This document shows, in pieces, positions 42,685 through 52,451 of a stretch of 64,000 nucleotides of DNA. A program made the position numbers and the translations under genes. Under the pieces are notes generated by a model. The model did no database searches. It saw nothing but the letters and a program-made list of their open reading frames with translations, and had not been told where the DNA came from. Numbering within the stretch: the first letter of the stretch is position 1; each line of letters starts with the position of its first letter. This stretch comes from Bacteroidales bacterium (GTDB lineage: Bacteria; Bacteroidota; Bacteroidia; Bacteroidales; GCA-2748055), in contig JAOZQY010000014.1 of NCBI GenBank assembly GCA_029931975.1, positions 1 to 64,000 on the forward strand, read 5' to 3'.

Positions 42685-43719
42685 ATGAAATTAGTCATTC
42701 CTCAAAATTACAAATCTGCCCTTAGCCTGAAAGAAACAGAAAAGGCCATTAAGATGGTAAAGGATTTCTTTGAATCTAACCTGGCCTCAGAGCTGAAACT
42801 TAGGAGGGTTACAGCCCCTCTCTTTGTGCCGCGGGGAACCGGCATCAATGATGACCTGAACGGCACCGAAAGGCCGGTCTCCTTCGAGGTAAAGGATATG
42901 GACGGAACAGTAGCTGAGATCGTACATTCTTTGGCCAAGTGGAAACGAATGATGCTGGCCGATTACGGAATCGCCAACAGCTACGGAATATATACCGATA
43001 TGAATGCATTACGTCCCGACGAGGAACTTGACAATATTCATTCCATCTATGTGGATCAGTGGGATTGGGAGAAGATTCTTCTGCCCGAGGAGCGAAGCCT
43101 TGACTATCTCAAGACCATTGTCCGACGCATTTTTGCGGTTATCAAACGAACCGAATTCATTGTCTATGAGAATTATCCGGAGATTGTTCCCATTTTGCCC
43201 GAAGAGATCCATTTTATCCATGCCGAAGAGCTTCTGGAGCGTTACCCCGACCTGGGGCCTAAGGAAAGAGAATACGAAATTGCAAAAGAAAACGGTGCAG
43301 TATTTATTATTGGCATCGGAGCCGATCTGGCAAATGGAAAGCCCCACGACGGGAGGGCCCCCGATTATGATGACTGGTCGTCCGAAACCAAAAATGGTTA
43401 CCGTGGGCTAAATGGCGATATCGTAGTCTGGAATCCAGTACTGAAGATTGCCTTTGAGCTTTCTTCCATGGGCATCAGGGTAGACGATAAAGCACTTATC
43501 AGGCAACTGGATATCCAGGGAAAAAGTGAGCGCAAGGAGCTTCTGTTCCATAAAAGGCTACTGGCCGGGGAATACCCCGAATCGGTGGGGGGAGGAATCG
43601 GACAATCACGCCTCTGCATGTATTTCCTTCGCAAAGCTCATATCGGGGAGGTCCAGGCCAGCATGTGGCCAGGCCAGATGCACAACCACTGCGTGAAGTC
43701 CGGAATCATACTGATGTAA
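42685..43719 (+). CDS. asnA: Aspartate--ammonia ligase (asparagine synthetase A)
   Basis: 344 residues. ATP-dependent formation of asparagine from aspartate and ammonia, cytoplasmic homodimer. Strong family matches: SLKETEKAIKMVKDFFE, LRRVTAPLFVPRGTGINDDLNGTERPVSF, EIVHSLAKWKRMMLADYGI, GIYTDMNALRPDEELDNIHSIYVDQWDWE and GGGIGQSRLCMYFLRKAHIGEVQASMWP. Length is normal. A 270-bp upstream region precedes it, suggesting its own regulation. Confidence 0.97.
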   Translation: MKLVIPQNYKSALSLKETEKAIKMVKDFFESNLASELKLRRVTAPLFVPRGTGINDDLNGTERPVSFEVKDMDGTVAEIVHSLAKWKRMMLADYGIANSYGIYTDMNALRPDEELDNIHSIYVDQWDWEKILLPEERSLDYLKTIVRRIFAVIKRTEFIVYENYPEIVPILPEEIHFIHAEELLERYPDLGPKEREYEIAKENGAVFIIGIGADLANGKPHDGRAPDYDDWSSETKNGYRGLNGDIVVWNPVLKIAFELSSMGIRVDDKALIRQLDIQGKSERKELLFHKRLLAGEYPESVGGGIGQSRLCMYFLRKAHIGEVQASMWPGQMHNHCVKSGIILM

Positions 43720-43726
43720 TTCCTGC

Positions 43727-44992
43727 CTAATCCGGGAAAGTCAGTTTAAAGCAATGCTGCTGATTATCAAAAGAATATTCTACGTCAATTTGATAAGTAT
43801 CGCATACCTTTTTTACCAGTGACAGTCCCAGACCAAAACTTCCGGCTCGCCTGTTGTTCCTGACAAAACGTGTAAACAGCTCCTCCTGGCTAAATCCAAG
43901 GGGAGGTCCGTCATTTCGAATCACCAGACTTCCGGCTTCGATTTCCAACACAATCTTCCCACCCTTCATATTATGAACGATGGCATTTTTCAGGAGATTG
44001 ACAATTAACAGATCGGCCAGTCCCTGGTCCATACAGAGTACCCTTCCTCCATCATGGTAATGCTTTTCAATTTTAATTCCCTGCAGGCCAATATGTTCCT
44101 GCAAAAGCTCCAGGTGTCTGTCCAGCAGTCCGACCAGATTGATTTTTTCCTTCTCGGTGAACTGCCGGTTTTCGATACGTGTAATCAGAGTCAGCGTTGA
44201 GTTGAGTCTCGATAACTGGTGAACGCTGGTATTGATCGCCTGCAGTAATTGCATCTCTTCCTCACCCAGCTTTTCCGATTGAATCAGCAACTCCGCCTTG
44301 GACTTAATCACTGCCAGGGGTGTTTGCAATTCATGGGTGGTATGATCCGTATACTCTTTCAACTCCCTGTAGTCCCGGGCCAATCGTCGGGTCAACACTT
44401 CAAGCACCTGCCTGAGCTCTTCGAATTCCTGGATGTCCTGTTCTTCAAGAATCACAGGCTCCTTGGTGCTTTCGAATTGTTTCAGCTTCTCTATGGCTTC
44501 AAAAAAACCTTTCCACAAACTGGCAAAAATAACCCTGTTCAATACAAATATCCCGGCAAGAAACAGGATCACCATCAGGGTCATCATCAGTGTAACCCGT
44601 TCTACCAGCTTATCTGTCGGAGTAGTGGATTTGTAAATTATTACCTTGTAGAAGGTATGCTCTTTCTCTGTTACGAACTGAAGATAACGATAGGTCCTGA
44701 ACTGCCTACCTTTCTTGTCAAGCATCAGGGTATCTCCAAAAACTTCTTCCCTTTGCTCAGCCCGGTCCACAGCCTGAACCCACAGAGAATCGATTCCTGG
44801 GAGTGTCCTGAATGGAGCACTCTCATAATCCTCCAGGGAATCCTCTACCAGCTCCTTCAGATCATCAAGTTCCCGGTTCAGGTCAGATGTGCTTAAATTT
44901 TTTAGCACCTGAAAGAAAATGACCCCCATGATAAAGAAGAGGAACAGGGAAAGTGTGGCAATTAAGAGTGTCGACTTGGTAAGCAGTTTCAT
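43727..44992 (-). CDS. Sensor histidine kinase
   Basis: 421 residues. Two membrane helices (about 8-30 and 130-155) enclose a roughly 100-residue periplasmic domain (DLKELVEDSLEDYESAPFRTLPGIDSL). Then come a HAMP-like segment, the phospho-acceptor motif HTTHELQTPLAVIKSKAELL (H box) and the catalytic domain with N box LLIVNLLKNAIVHN, G1 VIRNDGPPL, F box LFTRFV and G2 GSFGLGLSLVKKV. Signal unknown. Located five bases after the response regulator gene, with which it forms a two-component pair. Confidence 0.93.
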   Translation of the reverse strand: MKLLTKSTLLIATLSLFLFFIMGVIFFQVLKNLSTSDLNRELDDLKELVEDSLEDYESAPFRTLPGIDSLWVQAVDRAEQREEVFGDTLMLDKKGRQFRTYRYLQFVTEKEHTFYKVIIYKSTTPTDKLVERVTLMMTLMVILFLAGIFVLNRVIFASLWKGFFEAIEKLKQFESTKEPVILEEQDIQEFEELRQVLEVLTRRLARDYRELKEYTDHTTHELQTPLAVIKSKAELLIQSEKLGEEEMQLLQAINTSVHQLSRLNSTLTLITRIENRQFTEKEKINLVGLLDRHLELLQEHIGLQGIKIEKHYHDGGRVLCMDQGLADLLIVNLLKNAIVHNMKGGKIVLEIEAGSLVIRNDGPPLGFSQEELFTRFVRNNRRAGSFGLGLSLVKKVCDTYQIDVEYSFDNQQHCFKLTFPD

Positions 44993-44997
44993 AATTC

Positions 44998-45675
44998 CTA
45001 AACAAAGGAAAATTTATATCCGATGCCATAAATATTCTGCACATAGTCGGGGCATCCGGCATCCATCAGCTTTCGCCGCAAGTTTTTCAAATGGGTATAC
45101 ACAAAATCGTATGACCCGTAATCACCTCCATACTCACCCCATAAATAATCGGCAATCCCTTCCTTGGTCACCACCCTGTTGCGGTTGGCCATGAAGTACA
45201 ATAGCAGGTCCAATTCTTTCTTGGTCAGTTCGACCTGTTGCTCATCCACAAAACAGCTACGCTCTTCCGGCTGCACCCTGATCAAACCAAAACTGAGCAT
45301 CTCCCCGCCCTTCAGGCGTGTACGCCTGGCTACCGAATTAACCCTGGCTACCAGTTCCGAAAGGTGAAAGGGTTTCACCAGGTAATCATCTGCCCCTGCA
45401 TCAAGTCCTTCAACCCGCTGTACAATGGTATTTCTTGCTGAGATAATGATGATTCCCGATTTCGAATCATTCTCCCTGGCAAGCTTAACCAGTTCGAGAC
45501 CATCTCCGTCGGGCAGGTTCAAGTCAATCAGCATACAGAGATAGTCATGCTTGTCAAGAACCCTGACAGCAGTTTTGAAATCCGGGGCCTGTTCACACCT
45601 GAAACCTTCCATCTCCAAATAAGAAACCATCGACTCCATTAAAGAGCTTTCATCCTCCACAATAAGTATCTGCAT
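44998..45675 (-). CDS. OmpR/PhoB-family response regulator
   Basis: The ATG at 45675 (MQILIVEDESSLMES) is chosen; the upstream nine codons of the ORF are not typical. 225 residues. Receiver domain with acidic pair VEDE, phospho-acceptor Asp in CMLIDLNLPDGDG and Lys in YLVKPF; winged-helix domain with ELTKKELDLLLYFMANRNRVVTKEGIADYLWG, DFVYTHLKNLRRKLMDAG and IYGIGYKF. Partner of the kinase downstream. Starts 67 bp from the divergent BNR-repeat gene. Confidence 0.94.
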   Translation of the reverse strand: MQILIVEDESSLMESMVSYLEMEGFRCEQAPDFKTAVRVLDKHDYLCMLIDLNLPDGDGLELVKLARENDSKSGIIIISARNTIVQRVEGLDAGADDYLVKPFHLSELVARVNSVARRTRLKGGEMLSFGLIRVQPEERSCFVDEQQVELTKKELDLLLYFMANRNRVVTKEGIADYLWGEYGGDYGSYDFVYTHLKNLRRKLMDAGCPDYVQNIYGIGYKFSFV

Positions 45676-45741
45676 ACAACCAGATTTGAAGCAAAATAAC
45701 AAAAACTTACTACTTTTAGGTGTTAAACCATCCCTGAAACC

Positions 45742-48084
45742 ATGAAATCAAAAATCTTAATCATTTGTTTGCTGGTATCCGGCACGGTACTCAGCGCACA
45801 GGTTAAGCGAACTGTTCTATCCGGAAAACAGAAGCTGGCCATGTATCAAAGTCACGAAGAGATGCGCGAAAGCTCCAGTTTCAGGGACCTGCACTGGCAA
45901 TTTATAGGCCCCACCAACATCAGTGGCCGATGTACCGATGTGGAAGCCATAGGACCAAAAGGACAAAGCTACACCATATGGGTAGCCACCGCATCCGGCG
46001 GGGTATGGAAAAGCATCAATGAAGGAACTACTTTCGAACCGGTTTTTGAGCACCAGGGAACCTCCAGCATCGGTGATCTTGCCATTGCTCCTTCTAATCC
46101 TGAGATTGTATGGGTGGGTACCGGCGAGGCCAATATATTCAGATCCTCAAATCCGGGATGCGGGGTATGGCTTACCAAAAACGGAGGTGAAACCTGGGAT
46201 CATATGGGACTCGAAGAAACCTTCACCATATCACGTATCCTGATTCACCCCACTAATCCGGATATTGTCTATGTGGCGGCTTCAGGTCACGAATGGACAA
46301 AAAATAAGGAACGGGGATTGTATAAAACCAGCGATGGAGGTAAGACCTGGGAAAAGATATTTTATAAAGGACCCGAAAGCGGGGTCAACGACCTGGTAAT
46401 GGATCCTCGCGATCCGGACATTCTTTATGCCACCACCTGGCAGCGCACCCGTTTGAAGTGGAATGATCCCCGTACCTATGAGAACCATAAGAACAACGGG
46501 GTCTGGAAATCCACCGACGGAGGGAAACACTGGAAACAGCTTATCAATGGCCTGCCACCATCAAAATATATGGGACGTACGGGAATAGATGTTGCACGCT
46601 CCAATCCTGATGTGGTCTACGCTTTTGTGGATGATTATGAAGTCGCTTTCAAGGCCGAAGAGGGGGAGCTCGACTCATATGGCCGCCCCAAAGTGGATGT
46701 GATCAAAGGAGCCACCCTCTACCGTTCCAACGATGCCGGTGAAAGCTGGAGACAGGTAAGTGGCCTAAACGAAGAAACAAAAAAATATATGTCGGGACAC
46801 TCGGGTACTTACGGCTGGGTTTTTGCCCAGATACGGGTGGACCCCAAGGACGAAAACCGGGTCTATACGCTGGGCCTCTGGATCAATATTTCCAGCGATG
46901 GAGGAGCCACCTGTGAACCCATCAAACGCAAGATCCATGCGGACCAACACGGCATGTGGATCGATCCCGACAACTCCAATTATATCCTGGCAGCCCATGA
47001 CGGGGGCATCAGTATATCCTACGACAAGGGTGAAAACTGGCGAAACCTGTTAAAGGAATTGCCACTGGCCCAGTTTTACAATGTGGAATTTGATAATAGT
47101 GAACCTTTTAGGGTTTTTGGCTCCATCCAGGACCACCACAGCTTCTATACCGAAGTAGATCTTTCAGGGGGCAAAGACAAGATAAGGCCCACCGAATGGC
47201 ACTACACCCTTGGAGCCGAAGGAAGCACCCATGTTGTGGATCCCCGGGACAATAACTCCATCTACGCCTCCCTCTTCTATGGGAAATTGGCAAAAGCTAC
47301 CGTGGAAGGGTATCCTGAGGATATGGAGTGGGTCCTGCCTTCCACCTTCCCCGAGGAACCAGAGTTCAGGGGACAATGGATGGCTCCCACCCTCTTATCC
47401 GATCACAATCCCGATATTGTCTACCACGGGGTTCAGCACGTACTTAAATCCACCGATAAGGGAGGTACCTGGGAGCAAATCAGTCCCGACCTCAGCTACA
47501 ACGACCCGGAGAAACAGGGCGATATCAGCTACCAGACCATCAGTTCCCTGGAAGAATCTGTATTCAATCCACAGCTTCTTTATGCGGGCACCGACGACGG
47601 ACGCCTCTGGAGAACCAGAGATGGAGGAAAGCACTGGGAAGATATCCGCAAGGAGCCCCTGCCAGTAAGGTGGGTCTCCAGGATCGTTGCCTCCAAACAT
47701 GATTTCGGAACTGTCTATGTCACCCAGACCGGGCGCAGGGATGATGATGCAGCCGTTTATATTTGGAGATCAACCGACTTCGGTGATACCTGGAAAGATA
47801 TTTCGGCCAATGTTCCGGCAGGACCCGTCAATGTGATCAGAGAGGACCCGGAAGAGGAGAATATCCTCTACCTGGGAACCGATGTGGGCGTTTATGTCAC
47901 CAAAGATGCCGGGGATAGCTGGGAAGTACTGGGCGATCTTCCCTGCACCTATGTGCACGACCTTGCCATCCATCCACGCGAAAATTTGATCATTGTGGCC
48001 ACCCACGGCCGGGGCATGTTTGTGCTGGATGCCGATCCGGTGAATCGTGACAAAGGCGAATCCGAAAAATCCGAAGAAGAATAG
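45742..48084 (+). CDS. Exported BNR/VPS10-like beta-propeller protein
   Basis: 780 residues with a signal peptide (ILIICLLVSGTVLSAQ). The mature protein is built from BNR/sortilin-type repeats: GVWKSINEGTTFE, GVWLTKNGGETWD, GLYKTSDGGKTWEK, GVWKSTDGGKHWK, LYRSNDAGESW, VLKSTDKGGTWEQ, LWRTRDGGKHWED, YIWRSTDFGDTWKD, VYVTKDAGDSWE. These Asp-box-like hairpins suggest a ten-bladed VPS10-type propeller or two propellers. There is no T9SS sorting domain at the C terminus, which ends in a Lys/Glu-rich tail, so it is probably periplasmic. Function unknown; relatives are labelled glycosyl hydrolase without proof. Confidence 0.85.
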   Translation: MKSKILIICLLVSGTVLSAQVKRTVLSGKQKLAMYQSHEEMRESSSFRDLHWQFIGPTNISGRCTDVEAIGPKGQSYTIWVATASGGVWKSINEGTTFEPVFEHQGTSSIGDLAIAPSNPEIVWVGTGEANIFRSSNPGCGVWLTKNGGETWDHMGLEETFTISRILIHPTNPDIVYVAASGHEWTKNKERGLYKTSDGGKTWEKIFYKGPESGVNDLVMDPRDPDILYATTWQRTRLKWNDPRTYENHKNNGVWKSTDGGKHWKQLINGLPPSKYMGRTGIDVARSNPDVVYAFVDDYEVAFKAEEGELDSYGRPKVDVIKGATLYRSNDAGESWRQVSGLNEETKKYMSGHSGTYGWVFAQIRVDPKDENRVYTLGLWINISSDGGATCEPIKRKIHADQHGMWIDPDNSNYILAAHDGGISISYDKGENWRNLLKELPLAQFYNVEFDNSEPFRVFGSIQDHHSFYTEVDLSGGKDKIRPTEWHYTLGAEGSTHVVDPRDNNSIYASLFYGKLAKATVEGYPEDMEWVLPSTFPEEPEFRGQWMAPTLLSDHNPDIVYHGVQHVLKSTDKGGTWEQISPDLSYNDPEKQGDISYQTISSLEESVFNPQLLYAGTDDGRLWRTRDGGKHWEDIRKEPLPVRWVSRIVASKHDFGTVYVTQTGRRDDDAAVYIWRSTDFGDTWKDISANVPAGPVNVIREDPEEENILYLGTDVGVYVTKDAGDSWEVLGDLPCTYVHDLAIHPRENLIIVATHGRGMFVLDADPVNRDKGESEKSEEE

Positions 48085-48098
48085 AAACCATCAACAGA

Positions 48099-48437
48099 AT
48101 GTATATCATTTACCACAATCCCCGTTGTAAAAAAAGCCGTGCAGGACTCCGGTACGCCACCGAAAAAAAAATGGAATTCCAGGTACGCGAATACCTGAAA
48201 GAGCCCCTGAGCGAAATCGAACTGACAGCCCTGGTAATGAAACTTCACAAGAAACCCAGGGAGTTGATCCGAACACAGGAAGAAATCTTCCGTAAAGAGC
48301 TGAAAGGCCTGAATCTGAATGATGAAGAATGGATCAAGGTAATGGTTGAAAATCCCAAACTGATTCACCGGCCCATTGTGGAAGGAAAGTATAAGGCCGT
48401 GGTGGGCGATCCGCCTGAAAACATCGACCTGCTCTAA
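48099..48437 (+). CDS. ArsC/Spx-family thioredoxin-like protein
   Basis: 112 residues. MYIIYHNPRCKKSRAGLRYATEKKMEFQVREYLKEPLSEIEL matches the ArsC family, with the active Cys10 in NPRCKKS and RPIVEGKYKAVVGDPP near the C terminus, the Arg-containing motif of arsenate reductase-like proteins. Whether it reduces arsenate is not evident; no arsenic-resistance gene is nearby. 14 bp after the BNR gene on the same strand. Confidence 0.88.
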   Translation: MYIIYHNPRCKKSRAGLRYATEKKMEFQVREYLKEPLSEIELTALVMKLHKKPRELIRTQEEIFRKELKGLNLNDEEWIKVMVENPKLIHRPIVEGKYKAVVGDPPENIDLL

Positions 48438-48484
48438 GCAACCTTTTCCCTCCCCTTTTCGTACTAAGTATAAATATGTAAAGC

Positions 48485-48958
48485 ATGAAAAAGCTCCGCC
48501 TGATATTTTTTCTGATGACACCCCTGTTCCTTTTTTCCTGCGACAAGGAGGACGGCCCCTATGTCAAAATCAAGAGCATTGAAAACCTGATTTACCAGGA
48601 AATCAGAGACTTCCGTGTAGAAGAGGGAGAGGACGGACCCTTTGTACACCAGGTTCTTATGGTTGGGGAAGCCCAGATCTATTCGTATAAAATGGCTAAC
48701 GGGGTTGAAGAAATTAATACCGACGGACTGGATGAACACTGGGATGCCCTGCTTGAAAAGTACAGTTTTTACAATTTGCATGCCCTGGTACTAAAAACCT
48801 CCTCACTGGATGAAGATGAAATACTGGATGAGTTGCTCCTGCTGACAGACGGAGAGGCTATTTTGCTTGAAGATCTGACACAGTGTGGCGTGGGAGTGGA
48901 ATCCGATACCGAAGGAAATAATTACATATGCATTCTCCTGGCCAAAGCCGACTCCTGA
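48485..48958 (+). CDS. Lipoprotein, possibly with a degenerate CAP-like domain
   Basis: 157 residues. Signal peptide with lipobox FLFSC, lipid on Cys19, then DKED. The mature part has acidic helices (HWDALLEKYSFYNLHALVLKTSSLDEDEILDELLLL) and a closing CGVGVESDTEGNNYICILLAKA that resembles the end of CAP/SCP domains (GvGv...yyv). The conserved His/Glu tetrad of CAP proteins is not clear, so this is only a suggestion. Third gene after the BNR protein on the same strand. Confidence 0.7.
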   Translation: MKKLRLIFFLMTPLFLFSCDKEDGPYVKIKSIENLIYQEIRDFRVEEGEDGPFVHQVLMVGEAQIYSYKMANGVEEINTDGLDEHWDALLEKYSFYNLHALVLKTSSLDEDEILDELLLLTDGEAILLEDLTQCGVGVESDTEGNNYICILLAKADS

Positions 48959-49007
48959 TCCATAATATTTCCTAGAACATTTTCTTACCTTTTTCTTCTT
49001 GCATCTG

Positions 49008-49035
49008 TTTGAGTATATTTAGACTCAAAATATAC
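49008..49035. promoter_or_regulatory. Overlapping inverted repeats upstream of fumC
   Basis: TTTGAGT / ACTCAAA (49008-49014, 49023-49029) and GTATATTT / AAATATAC (49013-49020, 49028-49035) overlap and end six bases before the fumC ATG. Either could be an operator; they cannot form at the same time as RNA stems. Confidence 0.35.
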
Positions 49036-49040
49036 TGAAC

Positions 49041-50432
49041 ATGAAAACCAGGATTGAAAAGGATACCATGGGCGAGGTGAAGGTCCCTGCCGACAAGTAC
49101 TGGGGTGCACAGACCCAGCGTTCAAAAGATAATTTCAAAATCGGTGATGGCCGGATGCCCATAGAGATCGTCCAGGCTTTTGGCTACCTGAAAAAGGCAG
49201 CTGCAGCCACCAACCTGGAGCTGGGAGTACTCTCCGAGGAGAAAGCCTACCTAATCATGCAGGTCTGTGATGAGATCATCGAGGGAAAGCTGGACGATGA
49301 GTTCCCGTTGGTGGTCTGGCAGACCGGTTCCGGTACCCAGTCCAATATGAACGTGAATGAAGTAGTGGCCAACCGGGTCCATGTTTTAAAGGGAAATAAG
49401 CTGGGAGAAGGCGAAAGGCTGATCCATCCCAACGACGATGTGAATAAATCACAATCCTCCAACGACACCTTCCCCACCGCCATGCATATTGCGGCTTACA
49501 AAATGCTCACCGAAATTACTATCCCCGGGGTGAAGGACCTCCGCGATACCCTCAAGGAAAAAGCAGATGCTAATATGAATGTGGTGAAAATCGGACGAAC
49601 CCACTGGATGGATGCCACTCCACTCACTCTGGGCCAGGAGTTTTCAGGCTATGTATCTCAGCTTGATCATGGGATGAAGGCACTGATCAGCAGCCTGGAT
49701 CACCTGACCGAACTTGCCCTTGGCGGAACCGCAGTTGGTACCGGAATCAATACTCCCGAAGGCTATTCCAAACTGGTAGCCAGGAACATTGCCCGTTTTA
49801 CAGATCTGCCATTTATTACTGGCTCCAATAAGTTTGAGGGCCTGGCTGCCCACGATGCCATTGTTGAGACACATGGTGCATTAAAAACCCTGGCTGTAAG
49901 CCTGATGAAAATAGGAAACGACATTCGTTTGCTGGCCTCAGGTCCGCGCTGTGGCATTGGGGAGATCATCATCCCGGCCAACGAACCCGGATCATCCATT
50001 ATGCCAGGCAAGGTCAACCCCACCCAGGCCGAAGCGCTGACCATGGCCTGTGCCCAGGTCATGGGTAATGATGTAGCCATCAATATCGGGGGAAGTAACG
50101 GTCACTTCGAACTTAATGTATTTAAGCCGATGATGATTTACAACTTTTTGGAATCGGCTCGTCTCATAGGAGATGCCTGTGCCTCCTTCAATGAAAACTG
50201 CGTCGTGGGTATCGAACCCAATAAGGAACGGATCGAACAGAACCTCAACAACTCCCTCATGCTGGTTACAGCCCTGAACACCCATATTGGATATGAAAAG
50301 GCAGCTGAGATTGCCAAGAAGGCGCATAAGGAAGGAAGCACACTGAAAGAGGCTGCACTGGCCCTGAACTACCTCAGCGAAGAGGAGTTCGACGAGTGGG
50401 TCGATCCTTCTCGTATGACAGGCTCACTGTGA
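49041..50432 (+). CDS. fumC: Class II fumarate hydratase
   Basis: 463 residues. Reversible hydration of fumarate to malate, no iron-sulfur cluster. Family motifs: [49 protein letters not shown] (catalytic His), [36 protein letters not shown] and the signature [13 protein letters not shown]. Length as expected. Monocistronic, followed by a hairpin terminator. Confidence 0.97.
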   Translation: MKTRIEKDTMGEVKVPADKYWGAQTQRSKDNFKIGDGRMPIEIVQAFGYLKKAAAATNLELGVLSEEKAYLIMQVCDEIIEGKLDDEFPLVVWQTGSGTQSNMNVNEVVANRVHVLKGNKLGEGERLIHPNDDVNKSQSSNDTFPTAMHIAAYKMLTEITIPGVKDLRDTLKEKADANMNVVKIGRTHWMDATPLTLGQEFSGYVSQLDHGMKALISSLDHLTELALGGTAVGTGINTPEGYSKLVARNIARFTDLPFITGSNKFEGLAAHDAIVETHGALKTLAVSLMKIGNDIRLLASGPRCGIGEIIIPANEPGSSIMPGKVNPTQAEALTMACAQVMGNDVAINIGGSNGHFELNVFKPMMIYNFLESARLIGDACASFNENCVVGIEPNKERIEQNLNNSLMLVTALNTHIGYEKAAEIAKKAHKEGSTLKEAALALNYLSEEEFDEWVDPSRMTGSL

Positions 50433-50462
50433 AAAGTTCCACCACTTTACCTTTAACACATT

Positions 50463-50498
50463 CACCCGGGATCAGTTTTGGTTCCGGGTGCTGTATTT
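50463..50498 (+). terminator. Intrinsic terminator of fumC
   Basis: CACCCGGGATC / GGTTCCGGGTG, an 11-bp stem if two wobble-type pairs are allowed, followed by CTGTATTTT. Placed 30 bases after the fumC stop. Confidence 0.65.
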
Positions 50499-50578
50499 TA
50501 ACACGGTGTTAATCATGATTAAAAACATTGTTAAGATGTTCACAAAGTAGTTTCTTTGTACTTCAATTTTTGCCTGAC

Positions 50579-52423
50579 ATGATAGAAGAGGGAAATAAAC
50601 AACTGTTTACTGATTTTCCGGAGATTAGCACCTCCATGTGGGAAGAGAAGATCAAAGCTGATCTTAAAGGAGCCGATTACCAGAAAAAGCTCGTCTGGAA
50701 AAACGATGAAGACATTCCTGTGAAGCCCTATTACAGGCAGGAAGATCTGGAGAACCTGGATTACCTGGAGAACCTTAGCTCTTTGAAAAATCCATCCGGG
50801 GCACCCAATGGCTGGATCATCTGCCAGAACCTCGGTATAAGTAAAGACATAAATACGTCCAACAAACGGATTAAAACTGCATTGAAAGGAGGGGCGCAGG
50901 CCATCCGAATTAACCTGAAAGGTACAGGTACTCCCTCACCAGCCATGCTGGAAAAGCTTCTGAAAGATATTCATTTGGAGGAAACCGAATTGCATTTCAG
51001 TGGCTGCCTGGGAGCCGATGCACTCTATGATTCAATGGTAGCACTTGCCCGGTCAAAAGGAGTGGACCCACTGCGCCTACATGGCTCCATGGGTGTCGAT
51101 CCTCTTGGGAAGATGACCGAATCGGGAATCCCCATAGCTAGTCTTGAAAACATTGGTTGCCTGGCAGAAAAGGTACACAAGAATTCACCCGACCTTAAAG
51201 TCATTGAGGTAAAGGGCGCAATGATTCAGAATGCCGGAGCCACCCTGGTAGAAGAGCTGGCCTTTTCCTTGGCCATGGCCAGTGATTATATGAGCATACT
51301 TACATCCAAAGGAATAGACCCGGTCACGACCCAGAACACTATTCAACTGCTGCTCTCATCAGGCTCCAACTATTTCATGGAGATAGCCAAGTTAAGGGCT
51401 GCCCGTATCCTGTGGACAAAGATTGCTGAAGCTTTCGGCATAGATCAATCCAGGGCAAGGATCAACATCCATTCCATATCCTCGGAGTGGAACATGACCC
51501 TGTACGATCCACATGTAAATATGCTTCGCGGTACAACAGAGGCCATGTCGTCCATTCTGGGCGGGGCTGATCTGGTAAGTGTGCTTCCCTATGACCATCC
51601 CTATGAAAAGGGCAGTGAGTTTTCCGACCGCATAGCCCGTAATGTACAGATCATTCTTCGCGAAGAGGTCCATTTCGACCAGGTGGCAGATCCGGCTTCC
51701 GGTTCATACTATATTGAAAGTCTCACCGACTCTCTGGCAGAAAAGGCATGGAATCTGTTCTGCGAAGTGGAGAGCAAAGGAGGCTATAAAAAGGCCTTCG
51801 AAGCCGGCTGGATCCAGGAGAAGGTGCTGTTTTCACGCAGCAAAAAAGTCCAGCGCTCCTCTTCAGGACGGGGACGTATCCTGGGGACAAATTCATTTCC
51901 CAATTTCAATGAAATGATTCTCGATCAGCTGGAAACAAATCCCGCTTCTAAAAATACAGATGAATCACCAGCTGCACTGGTTCCTCTCAGGCCCTTTCGG
52001 CTTTCCTCACTTTTTGAAGAAATCCGTCTCCAGACAGAACGGAGCAAAAAAAGACCCCGGGTGCTCCTGTTCAAACATGGACATCCAAGCTGGATGACCG
52101 CAAGAGCAGCTTTTGCAGGGAACTTTTTTGCCTGCGCAGGCTATGATATTGTGGATCACCTCCCCTTCAAGACTGTGGATGAAGGAGTTGTTTACAGCAA
52201 AAGTGAAAATTTTGACATAGTGGTACTCTGCAGTTCAGATGATGCATACGGCGAAATCGCACCAGTGGTCCACAAGGCACTCATGGGAAAATCCATTGTG
52301 GTTGTGGCCGGAGATCCTGCCGAATCTATGGAGGAACTAAGAAAAGCAGGTATCGAGCACTTTATTCATATGAAAAGCAAGCTGTTTGAAACCCTCACCA
52401 CCTTCAACAAGCTACTACTTTAA
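50579..52423 (+). CDS. mutA: Methylmalonyl-CoA mutase small (beta) subunit
   Basis: Started at the ATG at 50579 (MIEEGNKQLFTDFPEIS); the upstream 17 codons have no homologous features. 614 residues. TIM-barrel substrate domain (EKIKADLKGADYQKKLVWKNDEDIPVKPYY, IHSISSEWNMTLYDPHVNMLRGTTEAMS) plus a C-terminal flavodoxin-like fold that lacks the DxHxxG cobalamin motif (reads KHGHPSWMTARAAF), as expected for the non-catalytic subunit. Pairs with mutB 28 bp downstream. Confidence 0.94.
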   Translation: MIEEGNKQLFTDFPEISTSMWEEKIKADLKGADYQKKLVWKNDEDIPVKPYYRQEDLENLDYLENLSSLKNPSGAPNGWIICQNLGISKDINTSNKRIKTALKGGAQAIRINLKGTGTPSPAMLEKLLKDIHLEETELHFSGCLGADALYDSMVALARSKGVDPLRLHGSMGVDPLGKMTESGIPIASLENIGCLAEKVHKNSPDLKVIEVKGAMIQNAGATLVEELAFSLAMASDYMSILTSKGIDPVTTQNTIQLLLSSGSNYFMEIAKLRAARILWTKIAEAFGIDQSRARINIHSISSEWNMTLYDPHVNMLRGTTEAMSSILGGADLVSVLPYDHPYEKGSEFSDRIARNVQIILREEVHFDQVADPASGSYYIESLTDSLAEKAWNLFCEVESKGGYKKAFEAGWIQEKVLFSRSKKVQRSSSGRGRILGTNSFPNFNEMILDQLETNPASKNTDESPAALVPLRPFRLSSLFEEIRLQTERSKKRPRVLLFKHGHPSWMTARAAFAGNFFACAGYDIVDHLPFKTVDEGVVYSKSENFDIVVLCSSDDAYGEIAPVVHKALMGKSIVVVAGDPAESMEELRKAGIEHFIHMKSKLFETLTTFNKLLL

Positions 52424-52451
52424 ATTTTCGACTTTACAGACCTAAGATATT

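Noticed and set aside
44249-44896. 215-codon plus-strand ORF inside the histidine kinase
   Set aside because: Shadow of a gene with all kinase motifs in the other strand; no start signal and no homology visible.
47949-48521. 190-codon minus-strand ORF over the BNR/ArsC junction
   Set aside because: Overlaps two well-supported plus-strand genes and shows no domain pattern.
48485-48958. Firm CAP/SCP-domain assignment for the lipoprotein
   Set aside because: Only the final GVGV-like strand fits; the catalytic-site His/Glu residues of CAP proteins are not evident, so it is kept as a lipoprotein of unknown function.
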